In this document: one piece after another, positions 25,314 to 34,459 of the stretch
Layout: each line of letters begins with the position of its first letter
Numbering within the stretch: the first letter of the stretch is position 1
NCBI GenBank assembly: GCA_028278555.1
Contig: JANQEA010000074.1
Location: 1-64,000 of the forward strand
Direction of reading: 5' to 3'
DNA from: Candidatus Bipolaricaulota bacterium
GTDB lineage: Bacteria; Bipolaricaulota; Bipolaricaulia; UBA7950; UBA9294
Length of the DNA: 64,000 bases
Translations under genes and position numbers: made by a program
The notes under the pieces: generated by a model
What the model was told of the DNA's origin: nothing
What the model saw: only the letters and a program-made list of their open reading frames with translations
The model's database searches: none

Positions 25314-27131
25314 TTATGTGCCATGTTCGACGTTGCCGCTCCCTAGCCGTGGATTGGCATTGATTTCAGCGATTGCTGTCCTGTGCGCGTGAAGAGCTGC
25401 ACCCATACGGTCAGCATTGCCGTCGAAGAAGCCAGCGCTCAGCAGATCGCGTGCGCGCCCTCCCCAGAGCTGTCGCTCATAGTAACGCCCGATTGGCGAT
25501 TTTAGCCCTCGCGGTAGATCGCCCTTGATGAAGTAATCTGAGCAATTCGCGAACGGCCCAAGCAAGGGAAGCCGCGGCTTGTACTCCGCGTGGTGCACTA
25601 GGGATTGCAGGAACTCAAACACGTCGAAAAGCCGCTCGTGCTCGTTAGGGGTCCCCGTGTACCGCAGCACGAGCGGCTGCAGTACCTTGGATATATGGAT
25701 GCTGGGGCGCAGCCACGCATCCCCCACATGGCCCAGCGGAAGTTTGTCCCAATCGTCCTGGTCGAAAACTTCGCTGCTGTTGATCAGTGCCAGTGCGTCG
25801 GTCCACTGCTGTGCAGTTCCATCCCACAGCTCGGGGGTCATGAGGATCGAATAGAGAGTCCGATGTCGCTGACCTGCCAGAGCGGCGATGCCTATTGCAT
25901 ACACAAGAAGGAGGACAGGGTATCGGTGAAGCCTGGAGAGTCCTCCGGGAGTGTAGAGCTCTGGCAGACTCCCGATTCGTGCGACAAGACGATTGAGCAA
26001 CCTAGGACCTTGCGCCTCACAATAGAAAGCGACTGTCGACACAACTGCGACCATTCGCTCGACTAATGCCTCACATCGCTGAATACGTTCCTGGAAGGCA
26101 GCAACAAACTGCATTCTCTTGCCATCCCAGTTTGTACCTTCCTCGAGAAGCGCTTCGTGAAGCTGTTCTGTTTCCCCGTGGAGTAACGATTCGAGTCTCG
26201 CAGAAGCCTCATTCTGATCCGCGTGTCTTCGAATGTTGTCTACCACAAGCTGAACGCTAGTGGGATGTGACTGCTTGCTTCTCTTCAGCGCACAGGTGTC
26301 GTTGTACAGTTTGGGAAAGACTTCATCAGCGCCGCTGGCGATGACCGTTGTTGCGCCTAAGGCAGAGACAATCTTCGCTGCAGGCTCGGAAGGTGCTGGG
26401 GGTAGACTCAGCCAGAAAGACGAATAGCGTCTACATGGAGAGCCAAGCAGGGCTTCCTTCAGGGCCACATCCCACTCTCCCGACCAGCCACACACTAGGA
26501 GACCGAACTGCGGAAGATGCTCCTGAAGGAAGGCTATAGTGGCTTCGGGATACTGTTGGAGTTCATCTGCTGTGAGCCTTACTCCTTCCTCCTTGTAGTC
26601 CCCATGCAGTTTCGCCACAAGGCACTTAGTCTCATGCACCGGTTTCGCGCCTTCAAAGCCACCCTCCGAAGAAATCAGGTCAAACGAGACAGAAGCATCG
26701 AGAAGGGCCGTTTCAAGTAGGCGATCTATGTTGGTGGTGATGATGAGCCGCACGTATCCTTTGCTGGAAAGAGAGGCAATAGCGCGATGTGCAGGTGTCG
26801 GTTGGCGAAATGCTGGCATGGAGTCATCTGCATCCTCACCCTCGATGAATGGTACGAGCACTTGTCGGCGTTCCTCGCTCGTGAGTCGCAGGAGGCCGAG
26901 AATGTCGCCGAATCTTGGCAGGGCTCCGAATTCGTCCAAGTACCATCGCTCGGGGTCAGCAGGCGGCTCGGCTTGGCGGAGTGCTGCAACCTGCCTGATT
27001 AGCGTGAGGACGATATCCCATCCGGTCGGAATTCCGGCGCTTCGCGAGATCCCCGATCCCAGCAGCAATGCGTAGCTACCAGGATTTGTGCTCATGGCGA
27101 TGGCCATCTGCTCATGTGGTGTCAACTCCAT
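25314..27131 (-). CDS. SIR2-domain protein, possible anti-phage effector
   Basis: The 605-residue protein has an N-terminal SIR2 fold with GSGIS at 25-29, TTNID at 132-136, LHGDY at 175-179 (catalytic His) and CGWSGEWD at 214-221. No zinc Cys pairs of true sirtuins are seen. Such stand-alone SIR2 proteins with a long helical C-terminus are known NAD-depleting effectors in phage defence. Whether this one degrades NAD is inference. AGAGGAG seven bases upstream sets the start. Its codon use is more AT-rich than its neighbours and it sits alone between unrelated genes, which fits horizontal gain. Confidence 0.8.
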   Translation of the reverse strand: MELTPHEQMAIAMSTNPGSYALLLGSGISRSAGIPTGWDIVLTLIRQVAALRQAEPPADPERWYLDEFGALPRFGDILGLLRLTSEERRQVLVPFIEGEDADDSMPAFRQPTPAHRAIASLSSKGYVRLIITTNIDRLLETALLDASVSFDLISSEGGFEGAKPVHETKCLVAKLHGDYKEEGVRLTADELQQYPEATIAFLQEHLPQFGLLVCGWSGEWDVALKEALLGSPCRRYSSFWLSLPPAPSEPAAKIVSALGATTVIASGADEVFPKLYNDTCALKRSKQSHPTSVQLVVDNIRRHADQNEASARLESLLHGETEQLHEALLEEGTNWDGKRMQFVAAFQERIQRCEALVERMVAVVSTVAFYCEAQGPRLLNRLVARIGSLPELYTPGGLSRLHRYPVLLLVYAIGIAALAGQRHRTLYSILMTPELWDGTAQQWTDALALINSSEVFDQDDWDKLPLGHVGDAWLRPSIHISKVLQPLVLRYTGTPNEHERLFDVFEFLQSLVHHAEYKPRLPLLGPFANCSDYFIKGDLPRGLKSPIGRYYERQLWGGRARDLLSAGFFDGNADRMGAALHAHRTAIAEINANPRLGSGNVEHGT

Positions 27132-27342
27132 AGCAACACTCCTCTCATAGCGCACGGGACCACGTTGCGGTGCGTTGAGCACGTTAAGCGCGACTCTATG
27201 AGATTCAACGGATGAACGGCAAGCTGCTGAGGAGTCTGAGAATGCCCCTTCACGTTTGCCTAGTTCCGTCGCAGGATAGCCGGAGACCGATGAGAACCCT
27301 CTTCGCCTGGACGACGTCGATAGGCTGCTTCGAGGTGTGCGC

Positions 27343-28245
27343 CTACTCGGGCCCGTCGAGCGCTTCTCCCGGCAGCGGACGCTCGGCCGAAGCGTTCCCA
27401 ATCGCCTTCATCTCCCAGATCCCGCGGGAGCTTTTCCAGAGCCAGGCTGCCGCGCTGATCTCCGGATGTGTGGTGAAGAGCGGCGGGCGATCGATCGGCG
27501 GCAGGCTCGCTCCGCCCGGCTCGTCCGGGTGCCCGGCGAGGAGCTCGCTGTAGCAGCGTCGGCTGAGGCCGACCCGCTCCGGCGCGACTCCGGCGAGGAT
27601 GTAGGGATGCTCGGCCGCGATGTCGCGGCGGAGGCGGACCCGCTCCTCGAGCTGCCGATCGATCGCCAGCTTCCGGATCCAGAAGGTGAACGCCGGTCCG
27701 ATCACGGCGAGATGGTCACGCACCTTGTCCCGCTCCATCATCGTCAGCGCGTAGCCGGCCCCTTCGAGCGCGTCTCCGGACGCTCGCCCCTGCTCCGCGA
27801 GCCATGCGTGCGCACGCTCGACGATCCGCCGCCGCGCGTCTTCTTCGATGATTGCGCGGTAGTCGGTCACCGTCAGGTGGACGCGTTCGTCGATCGGGAT
27901 CGACTGGAGCGTCTCGACGAGGCGGCTGCTGACGCGGAATTCGAGCAGCTCCTCGTCAGAGAGATCGATCGGAACGACATCGACGAAGAACGACGCTGTA
28001 CTCTTGCGAGCCTCCGTCCGCCAGAGTGGCGGGCCCTCGGGTTGCGGCTCGACGCGGACCTCGTCTCCGAGGTCGCGGAGAGATGCGCCGACGGCGAGGA
28101 ACGGGAGGAGTCCGGATACGCGGCCGGGGCGGCAGAACCAAGCGCAGATGGCGCTCCGCGTCTCAGGCTCGAAGCTCCGGTAGAGCGCGATCGTCTCGGC
28201 GTGGCTCAACTCGGTCGGTGTCTCGCACTCGCAGCAGGCTCGCAT
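27343..28245 (-). CDS. Hypothetical protein, 300 residues
   Basis: The start at 28245 gives a product beginning MRACCECETP; no strong ribosome-binding site is seen. It is a charged soluble protein without signal peptide, membrane helix or a motif I recognise, apart from the cysteine cluster at residues 4-7. It is divergent from the gene at 28355, and the 109-base gap should hold both promoters. The longer frame to 28563 runs antisense to the neighbour and is not credible. Confidence 0.55.
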   Translation of the reverse strand: MRACCECETPTELSHAETIALYRSFEPETRSAICAWFCRPGRVSGLLPFLAVGASLRDLGDEVRVEPQPEGPPLWRTEARKSTASFFVDVVPIDLSDEELLEFRVSSRLVETLQSIPIDERVHLTVTDYRAIIEEDARRRIVERAHAWLAEQGRASGDALEGAGYALTMMERDKVRDHLAVIGPAFTFWIRKLAIDRQLEERVRLRRDIAAEHPYILAGVAPERVGLSRRCYSELLAGHPDEPGGASLPPIDRPPLFTTHPEISAAAWLWKSSRGIWEMKAIGNASAERPLPGEALDGPE

Positions 28246-28354
28246 GGCGGCGATGATCCGCAGGTGGCCGCAGCGCTGCAAGCTGGGTGTGGTCCTCCTG
28301 ACACGCTCGGGAGACGGTGGCGGAGCAGATTGCTGCGAACCGAAGGAGCAACGC

Positions 28355-29344
28355 ATGGATCGAGACGGGTTTCGAAAGGCGCTGGAGGAGACTGGATACG
28401 CCGAGGAGCGGATCGCCGGCTGCCTGGACGGGATCGCCGGGTTCGAGGCGTTCCTCGGAGCGCCTGAGCGTGCGAAGACACTCGATCGGGCGACCGAAGC
28501 GGACGTCTTCGCGTTCGCCGCGAAGCTGATCGCGGAGGGACGGAACGAACGGGTCCGGCTCATCGGGCTCTATCGGGTCGGGACGTTCATCGGAAACCAT
28601 CCGATGACGATCGGCGCCGTCGAGCTCCTCGGAGGCTACGAGATGCTCGGCAAGGTCCGCGAACGGGTCGCGGCGGTCGCCGGTTCGGACGTTCGGGATC
28701 GCGTCTTCGCCGGCGTCGAGCTCCCGGCGCTCGGCACGCCGCCGATCGAATGGGCTCACGCAATGGCAACCGTGCTTCCACGTCTCGAAGCCGAGATCGA
28801 TTCCCAGACGATCAAGCGGATCCTCGATGACGGCATCCGCGCGTTCCCGGAGGATGCGTACCTCGACTTCAAGAAGCGTCTCGAGGAGAGCGAGAGCCTC
28901 GACGCCTTTCTCGAGGACCGGAGGCGCCGGCATCTCGACATGCTGAGGGGATACCGCGACGATGGAACCCTCTACTACGATCAGCTCGTCACCGACGAGT
29001 TGATTGAGTTTGTCGAGGAGCATCCGGAGATCGGGGGAGGGGTGCGTCAAGGGAAGACGATCATCGAGACCAAGATCCCCCATCGCGGCGAGGCGTATCT
29101 GGCGACGGACGACGTGCGAATGAAGCAGTACCACGTCTGTCACTGCCCGCTCGCCAAGGAGTCGATCCCGAGGGGCGACGTCTCGGTTTCGCCGTCGATC
29201 TGCGAGATCTGCCCGTCGCACAACCGGAAGCCGTGGGAGATCGCCTACGGACGGAAGCTGGAGTCGGACGTCCTCGAATCGGCCCTCCGCGGCGGGCTCT
29301 GGTGCAAGTTCGCGATCCACCTGCCGGAGGACGCATTGCCCTAG
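28355..29344 (+). CDS. Protein with C-terminal Cys-rich (DUF6144-like) domain
   Basis: AAGGAG six bases upstream supports the ATG at 28355, giving 329 residues. The last quarter has four spaced cysteines (VCHC at about 266-269 and ICEIC near 286-290). The final segment GLWCKFAIHLPED recalls small sensory or 2-aminothiazoline-hydrolase-like domains that end in a Cys-containing strand. The N-terminal two thirds are helical and acidic. I cannot assign an activity; a metal or redox site is plausible. Confidence 0.6.
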   Translation: MDRDGFRKALEETGYAEERIAGCLDGIAGFEAFLGAPERAKTLDRATEADVFAFAAKLIAEGRNERVRLIGLYRVGTFIGNHPMTIGAVELLGGYEMLGKVRERVAAVAGSDVRDRVFAGVELPALGTPPIEWAHAMATVLPRLEAEIDSQTIKRILDDGIRAFPEDAYLDFKKRLEESESLDAFLEDRRRRHLDMLRGYRDDGTLYYDQLVTDELIEFVEEHPEIGGGVRQGKTIIETKIPHRGEAYLATDDVRMKQYHVCHCPLAKESIPRGDVSVSPSICEICPSHNRKPWEIAYGRKLESDVLESALRGGLWCKFAIHLPEDALP

Positions 29345-29727
29345 AAGGGCTTCTGGGTCAAAGGCTTCTCTTCGAGCGTACACTCGCACGCCGGGTTCGG
29401 TCGAGTCGTGCATTGGCGAATCACTCTCGAGGACACGCGCATCGTCATCTTCTCTCTTCGCGTATCATCCATTGACTTCACAGCAGATAGGCGCATAGAC
29501 TGACTCCATCTCCGACGGGGTTTCGCCGAAGCGAGTCAGGACTGGACACCCCTTTGCTCACGCTCCCCGAGCCGGGAGGTGGTACCGAGCAAATCACTGC
29601 AGAGCGCGCTTCTCCACTGGCTTCCACAAGCAGCACCAGCCTTGCGGATCTCAGTGCGGCGAACCTGGATCGGAGTCCAGCAAGTGGCGCTGGACCGGAC
29701 TGACCAGAGCAACGACAAGGAGGAGAC
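29345..29727. other. 383-base gap with one predicted promoter
   Basis: No credible gene is seen on either strand. The gap holds the promoter at 29472-29501 and about 220 bases of leader before the next gene. The leader contains short stem-loops such as CTGGA/TCCAG near 29666, but nothing matching a riboswitch class known to me. Confidence 0.6.
29472..29501 (+). promoter_or_regulatory. Predicted promoter of secreted protein gene
   Basis: TTGACT (29472-29477) and TAGACT (29496-29501) are 18 bases apart. The -10 context GCGCATAGACT closely matches that of the promoter at 30868-30896. Confidence 0.5.
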
Positions 29728-30780
29728 GTGAATCGATCGATCATCAGGCGAATCGTAATCGCCACGCTGCTTGCTGCGATGGCAGTCGGTGTATTCGTGC
29801 TGGCATCGCCAGGCGACGCGGTCCTTTCCATTCTCGTTCGGGATCCGGTGCATCCGTGTGCACCGTATCAGAGCACCAAGCACAGCTTCTACGTCCAGAT
29901 CTTCCACTGCGACGGCGCCCCTCTGATTTGGAAGGGCGTGAACTACGGGATTCCCGTACAGATGACGCTGCCGGGGCCGAAAGGCGGGCGGATTCAGATC
30001 GACGTTGCCGTTCCGTCAGGATGCTACATCGTGCGGGCGCTGGCGAAGTGCAAGAACGTGGTCAGCGACTGGGCGTATGTGGAAGCCTGCTGTGGCAACA
30101 CAGTCTGCGTGAATCTGGTTCTGCCGACGGTGAAACACTGCATACAACGCATGGTGACGGCCCTGCACTGGGGTACTCTCGATCCCGAAGGGCAGGAGGA
30201 TCGCTTGCTCGATGTCTATCCGCGGGAGGTCGAAGAAGCGACCGGAATGCTGCTTCGGATCGCCGACCTGCTGCCGAAGGATTCGCTCGAGTTCCCACGT
30301 GCTCCTGACGCGGATCTCGTCGGGAAGCTCGACGAGCCTGAGCCCAGCCCGGAGAAGAGCGAGGAGTGCTGCGGTGGGGTGTACATCGATCTGTCGGCGC
30401 TCCCGTTCCCGGTCGGCCCACTGCCCGCATTCTTCGTCTACGACTTCCTTACGTTCACCGAGGTCTACGAGGACATCGAATTCAGCGGCAGTAGTCTCAA
30501 CTGCTTCGGGTCCGAGTTTGTCGGGGGTGTCTGGCACGATGCGACGGTCCGCATCAATCTACTCGGACTGTCATGCGTCGCGTGCGCGGTTTCGGCGGAA
30601 GTTGACGGACATGGCCCGGATGCCAGGCTGCTCGGGCATCTGGCGGATGGGACGATCGTGACCGACGGCTGCCCCGGGGATCGGCGTGTCCTGAAGATCA
30701 CGGGGTCCCTCAGCAATCCGATCGTCGCGATCGAGCTCTCCGGCCAGGAAGCGGAGTGGTTCTGGATTCAGGTCGACTAG
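29728..30780 (+). CDS. Secreted cysteine-rich protein, unknown
   Basis: The gene starts at GTG with AAGGAGGAG just upstream. The 350-residue product has a signal peptide (about 1-31) and many cysteines, including EACCGNTVC near 112-120 and SEECCGG near 210-216. It looks beta-rich, suggesting disulfide-bonded extracellular domains. No family is recognised. It is followed by a strong hairpin and by another small secreted protein gene with a very similar promoter. Confidence 0.65.
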   Translation: MNRSIIRRIVIATLLAAMAVGVFVLASPGDAVLSILVRDPVHPCAPYQSTKHSFYVQIFHCDGAPLIWKGVNYGIPVQMTLPGPKGGRIQIDVAVPSGCYIVRALAKCKNVVSDWAYVEACCGNTVCVNLVLPTVKHCIQRMVTALHWGTLDPEGQEDRLLDVYPREVEEATGMLLRIADLLPKDSLEFPRAPDADLVGKLDEPEPSPEKSEECCGGVYIDLSALPFPVGPLPAFFVYDFLTFTEVYEDIEFSGSSLNCFGSEFVGGVWHDATVRINLLGLSCVACAVSAEVDGHGPDARLLGHLADGTIVTDGCPGDRRVLKITGSLSNPIVAIELSGQEAEWFWIQVD

Positions 30781-30790
30781 CATGGTGCCT

Positions 30791-30822
30791 GCACACCCGA
30801 CTGCGATTGCAGTCGGGTGTGC
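30791..30822 (+). terminator. Strong hairpin after secreted protein gene
   Basis: GCACACCCGACTGC (30791-30804) pairs perfectly with 30809-30822 around a GATT loop, ten bases after the stop codon. There is no U-tract, so it may act as a Rho-assisted terminator or an mRNA 3' end stabiliser. Confidence 0.6.
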
Positions 30823-30867
30823 GCGGCTGCGGCCGAACTGCCAGCCGAGTTTGGCGGAGTTCCTGAC

Positions 30868-30896
30868 TTGGCCATCCTAGATCGAGCGCATACACT
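30868..30896 (+). promoter_or_regulatory. Predicted promoter of small secreted protein gene
   Basis: TTGGCC (30868-30873) and TACACT (30891-30896) are 17 bases apart, with the context GCGCATACACT shared with the upstream secreted gene. Confidence 0.5.
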
Positions 30897-30962
30897 CGCA
30901 CTCATTCCATATCAAGTCAATGGAGTGAGGGCACTTCACTGCTATTGGCCGAGGAGGACAGC

Positions 30963-31646
30963 ATGTTGCGAAGGCGGTTTCGAGCGGGGACGGAATACGC
31001 GGTGCAATCAATCGTCCTGATGGCCCTGCTGTTGGGGATGGCGCTGTCGGTCGGGGGCGTCGAGTGTGCGCCTGAGGCTTTCCCCGTCTGCGACTTATAC
31101 AACAGGATCGTCGCGTCGATCGGCGCGGATTCCACGCTGACGATTCCACACTGGTTCTGGAAAGAAGAGAACGTCGCGTGCATCTACATCTTGGTGCCGG
31201 CGGAGGTGCCGATTCAGGGATACGACCCGGTGGCGAAGATCGAAGCGCTGCGGGCCATCCTGATCCCGTACTACGACTTGGGAGGAATCGGCGTCTACGT
31301 GAGCGTCGTGCTGGAGGGGTACCTCCCGATCTGCGGCGAGCTGCCCGATGCGGTCGATCTCGGTGCGGATCCGACGAGTACGGTGGCCGGGTTGTTCAAC
31401 ATTGCGCTGGCAGAGAACCCGCACTTCATCGAGGCCTTCGTCCCGACGGAGAGGCCGTTCGGCGTCGACAACGTCGTCGCCGTCTTCACGCGGGCTGTCA
31501 TCGGATACCCGGAGCATTACGATCCGTTCTACGGCGGCCGGCTCTTCTATAAGAACTACGTGGCGGAGCAGTTGTTCGAGCAGGTGATACGCAGCGAGTA
31601 CAACAACGAGCTCAGCGTGTCGTTCACGTCGCCCGTTCAAGAGTAG
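30963..31646 (+). CDS. Secreted protein, unknown
   Basis: GAGGAGG five bases before the ATG gives a 227-residue product with a signal peptide (hydrophobic core about 15-32). The mature part is acidic and has three or four cysteines. No family is recognised. It follows the cysteine-rich secreted gene with its own promoter and ends before a good intrinsic terminator. Confidence 0.65.
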   Translation: MLRRRFRAGTEYAVQSIVLMALLLGMALSVGGVECAPEAFPVCDLYNRIVASIGADSTLTIPHWFWKEENVACIYILVPAEVPIQGYDPVAKIEALRAILIPYYDLGGIGVYVSVVLEGYLPICGELPDAVDLGADPTSTVAGLFNIALAENPHFIEAFVPTERPFGVDNVVAVFTRAVIGYPEHYDPFYGGRLFYKNYVAEQLFEQVIRSEYNNELSVSFTSPVQE

Positions 31647-31672
31647 TCGGGAGCGACATCGAGGAACGAGAG

Positions 31673-31692
31673 GGGAGCCTTCGGGCTCCCCT
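31673..31692 (+). terminator. Intrinsic terminator
   Basis: GGGGAGCC, a TTCG tetraloop and GGCTCCCC form a perfect eight-base stem 27 bases after the stop of the secreted protein gene. A pyrimidine-rich TTCGCCTT follows. Confidence 0.75.
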
Positions 31693-31713
31693 TCGCCTTC
31701 GGAGCCCTTGTGT

Positions 31714-33075
31714 CTAGGCAGCCTTCCGGTGAATCCGTCCCATGGCGCGGATCCAGCCGATCGACCCGTCTTCGTTCCGGATGACGTCGGCCGTCGTATC
31801 CACGAACGGACCGTCCATCACGAGGAGCCGGACCTCCTCGCAGCGTGCGAGGCTGAACGGAGGCGGCGGAGGCGGAAGCGGCGCGTCGGAGGTCGGGAAC
31901 GACTGCTTGTAGGTGATCTGACCGATCAGTCGCTCGCCGAGCATTCCGAGTTCGACGTCGGCGAACGGTCGTCGATAGAGCCCGACGAAGGCGGCGAGAT
32001 CCTCGGGAGTCGACTCGATCGGTTTCGGCCGCTCGATCTCGACATCGAGGTACTCGTTCAGGGCGCGTTCGGTCACGTTCCGCGTCAGGACCGAGCCGCG
32101 ATCGGCGTTGCTCAAGACCGCGACGGCGAAGTCGTGCTCCGGCACGAGCGTCAGCAGGGAGATCTGTCCGGCGGTTCCGCCGCCGTGGGAGACGCGGCGC
32201 ATCGACGCGGTCTCATCGACCGACCAGGTCAGTCCCCAGTGCACGTCTCCCCACACGCGAACGTGCGGCGACTGCATCTGTGCCAAGCTTTCTTTGCTTA
32301 GGAGTCGTTCGCCCTCCTCCGTTGTGCCGTTGCCGAGGTGGAAACGGGCGTAGCGAAGCAGGTCCTTCACCGAGCAGATGAGGGCGCCCATCGGGCGGAC
32401 GAAGCCGGGGAGGACCCAGGACGGAACGACCTGAGCCCCCGTCGGTGTGGCCCGATGCCCGACGGCGAACCGACGGGTGACGACCGGATCGATGTCGAAG
32501 TGCGACGACTCCAGTCCGAGCGGCTCGAGGAGCATCTCGCGAAGGACGTCGGCGTAGCCCTTCCCGGTGACGATCTCGATGATCCGACCGAGGACGGCGA
32601 ATCCGGCGTTGTTGTACGACCAGACGGTCCCGAGTGGAGCGAGCTGCTCGAGGTCGGCCATCAGCTCGATGTACTTCGGCAGCGCACCGTCACCGGTCCC
32701 GGTGTCCTCGAACAGATCGCCGGCCCATCCGCCGGTGTGCGTCATCAGGTGCCGGACGGTCGCGCGGGCGCTCGCCTTCTCGTCCGCGACGCGGAACTCT
32801 GGGAGGTACGTTCGGACGGTGGCGTCGAGATCGATCTGTCCGGCCTCGACAAGGCGCATGGCGAGCGTCCCGGTGAACGTCTTCGTGATCGAGCCGATCT
32901 GGTGGAGCGTCTCATCGGTGACAGCCAGCGGATGGTCGGCGTTGGTGACGCCGAACCCGGCCGTCTGCATCTCGCCCCGATGCAGGATGCCGATCGACGC
33001 CCCGGGAACGCCGGTCGCCTTCAGTTTCTCTTCCACGAACTCGGTCAGTCGCTCCCAAGCCTGTCTCTCCGCCAT
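31714..33075 (-). CDS. Serine hydrolase of the beta-lactamase (class C-like) family
   Basis: The 453-residue protein has SITK (SxxK, about residue 68), a YNN motif near 155-157 and SHGGGT in place of KTG. These three make the serine beta-lactamase/esterase active site. GGAGGG five bases upstream sets the start at 33075. There is no signal peptide, so it is probably cytoplasmic, an esterase or D-amino-acid amidase-like enzyme rather than a resistance enzyme. The C-terminal about 120 residues form a separate beta domain. A proline run (PPPPPPP) links part of it. Confidence 0.85.
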   Translation of the reverse strand: MAERQAWERLTEFVEEKLKATGVPGASIGILHRGEMQTAGFGVTNADHPLAVTDETLHQIGSITKTFTGTLAMRLVEAGQIDLDATVRTYLPEFRVADEKASARATVRHLMTHTGGWAGDLFEDTGTGDGALPKYIELMADLEQLAPLGTVWSYNNAGFAVLGRIIEIVTGKGYADVLREMLLEPLGLESSHFDIDPVVTRRFAVGHRATPTGAQVVPSWVLPGFVRPMGALICSVKDLLRYARFHLGNGTTEEGERLLSKESLAQMQSPHVRVWGDVHWGLTWSVDETASMRRVSHGGGTAGQISLLTLVPEHDFAVAVLSNADRGSVLTRNVTERALNEYLDVEIERPKPIESTPEDLAAFVGLYRRPFADVELGMLGERLIGQITYKQSFPTSDAPLPPPPPPFSLARCEEVRLLVMDGPFVDTTADVIRNEDGSIGWIRAMGRIHRKAA

Positions 33076-33142
33076 ACCGTCCCTCCATTCCATTGACGGT
33101 CGTACGTACGCTCTACTGCAGGCGGGCTCCTCCACCTGCAGA

Positions 33143-34435
33143 CTAGTCTGTCGCCGGGCTTGCGACCCGTCCGACGAACAGGATTGTCTCGGTCGGGATG
33201 TCACGAATGACGAACAGGAACGGCCGATCGATCGTCAAAGTCACCGGCGGACCCGGAGATCCGCCGATCGGCATGATCACCGCCGTCGCGGCGGCCGCCT
33301 CCGTCCCCGCCTCGTCGACCGATACCCAGGCCTTGTGGAAGACGTCCGAGATGAATAGGTCGCGCGTTCCGTCGATCCCAGAGAAGTCGGCGGCAGCAGT
33401 AAACGCGTCCGTCATTCCGAGGGCAATCAGCGGATCGACGAGCGATGCGTCGTAGCCGATCTCGAACTTGGGAAGCCGGAGATACACCTCTCTCGCGCCG
33501 AGCGAGTCGACGATCTCGCCGTAGAGAACTCCGTCGAGCCCGGCCTCGAACGCTTCGTACGTCCCTCGGTCGGGCACGAACAGGATCATCGACAACGTCT
33601 CGCCGTTGTACGGAAGCTCGACCGCCTGCCCGCCGCCCCAGGATGCGTATCCGAACATCGCGGTCTGGCGCATCGTCGGGACATAGACGGTTTCGCCACC
33701 CATCGGCTCGAATGCCCCTAGTGAGGTCTGCGTGGCGTCGAACGGCTTCAGCCAGGGCGCGTTGAAGTAGATCGCGTTCGTCAGGACGAGCCGGGTCGCG
33801 GCGTCGATCGAGTCCGGGGGAAGGAGATCGACGATCCGGCCGTTCGTCTCATCGCTCACCCAATCGTTGATCGTCTCGCGCGAACCGTCGGGGTCTTCGA
33901 CGAAGTCGAGCAAGCGAAGGCCGGCGCCGTAGTTGACGGCGAGCGTGTCGAGGTAGCTCTGTCGGAACGTGTAGCCGCGTTGCCCCCACGTGGCGTTGAC
34001 GACGCTCAGCTCGAACCCTTCGCCCTCGTAGGGTGGGGCGATCTCTCCGCGGCCGTTCAGCTCGAGGTCGATCCAGTTGAAGGCCGGATGGAGATCCTCT
34101 TGATCGAGCGCGAAGTGGAGCGCATCGGCCATTTGGCTCTCGGTCGCTCCTCGGGCGCCGGCGTAGGTCATCGCCAGCGCCGATGAGACGCTGTACGGCG
34201 AGTAGAAGAGGTTCTCCTCGACGTCACCGAGCGCGTGAAGGAGATCGAACGCGAACGCCGTGTTCCCATCGACGAGCATTGCAACGTCGCTTCCTGGGAC
34301 GTTCGGGTTCGTGTCCCGAGCGAGAGCAGATTGTGCGACGTCCCCGTCGGCCGGGGTCTCGGGCCAGAGCAGCGAGCACCCGACCGCGCCGAGCATGACA
34401 ACAAGCAACAACAGACCTGAAATGACACCCCTCAT
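33143..34435 (-). CDS. Serpin lipoprotein
   Basis: The 430-residue protein has a signal peptide with a lipobox-like AVGC (Cys 20), so it is likely a lipid-anchored surface protein. The serpin fold is clear: NAIYFNAPW, the hinge EAGTEAAAAT, and the end RPFLFVIRD...ILFVGRV. The intact small-residue hinge indicates an inhibitory serpin that traps serine or cysteine proteases by loop insertion. The reactive bond lies in the VIMPIGGSPG region but cannot be fixed precisely. Bacterial serpins are uncommon, and this one may protect against its own or foreign proteases. Confidence 0.92.
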   Translation of the reverse strand: MRGVISGLLLLVVMLGAVGCSLLWPETPADGDVAQSALARDTNPNVPGSDVAMLVDGNTAFAFDLLHALGDVEENLFYSPYSVSSALAMTYAGARGATESQMADALHFALDQEDLHPAFNWIDLELNGRGEIAPPYEGEGFELSVVNATWGQRGYTFRQSYLDTLAVNYGAGLRLLDFVEDPDGSRETINDWVSDETNGRIVDLLPPDSIDAATRLVLTNAIYFNAPWLKPFDATQTSLGAFEPMGGETVYVPTMRQTAMFGYASWGGGQAVELPYNGETLSMILFVPDRGTYEAFEAGLDGVLYGEIVDSLGAREVYLRLPKFEIGYDASLVDPLIALGMTDAFTAAADFSGIDGTRDLFISDVFHKAWVSVDEAGTEAAAATAVIMPIGGSPGPPVTLTIDRPFLFVIRDIPTETILFVGRVASPATD

Positions 34436-34459
34436 GTCGATACCTCCAGAAGACTCAGA

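Noticed and set aside
27160..27200. GTTRRRY-type motifs (GTTGAGC and GTTAAGC) near the SIR2 gene suggesting an integron attC site
   Set aside because: Both motifs point the same way and no inverse-core partner or hairpin is present; there is no integron integrase in the window.
27337..28467. 376-codon plus-strand frame over the hypothetical gene at 27343-28245
   Set aside because: It has no recognisable features, is antisense to a better supported frame and has no ribosome-binding site.
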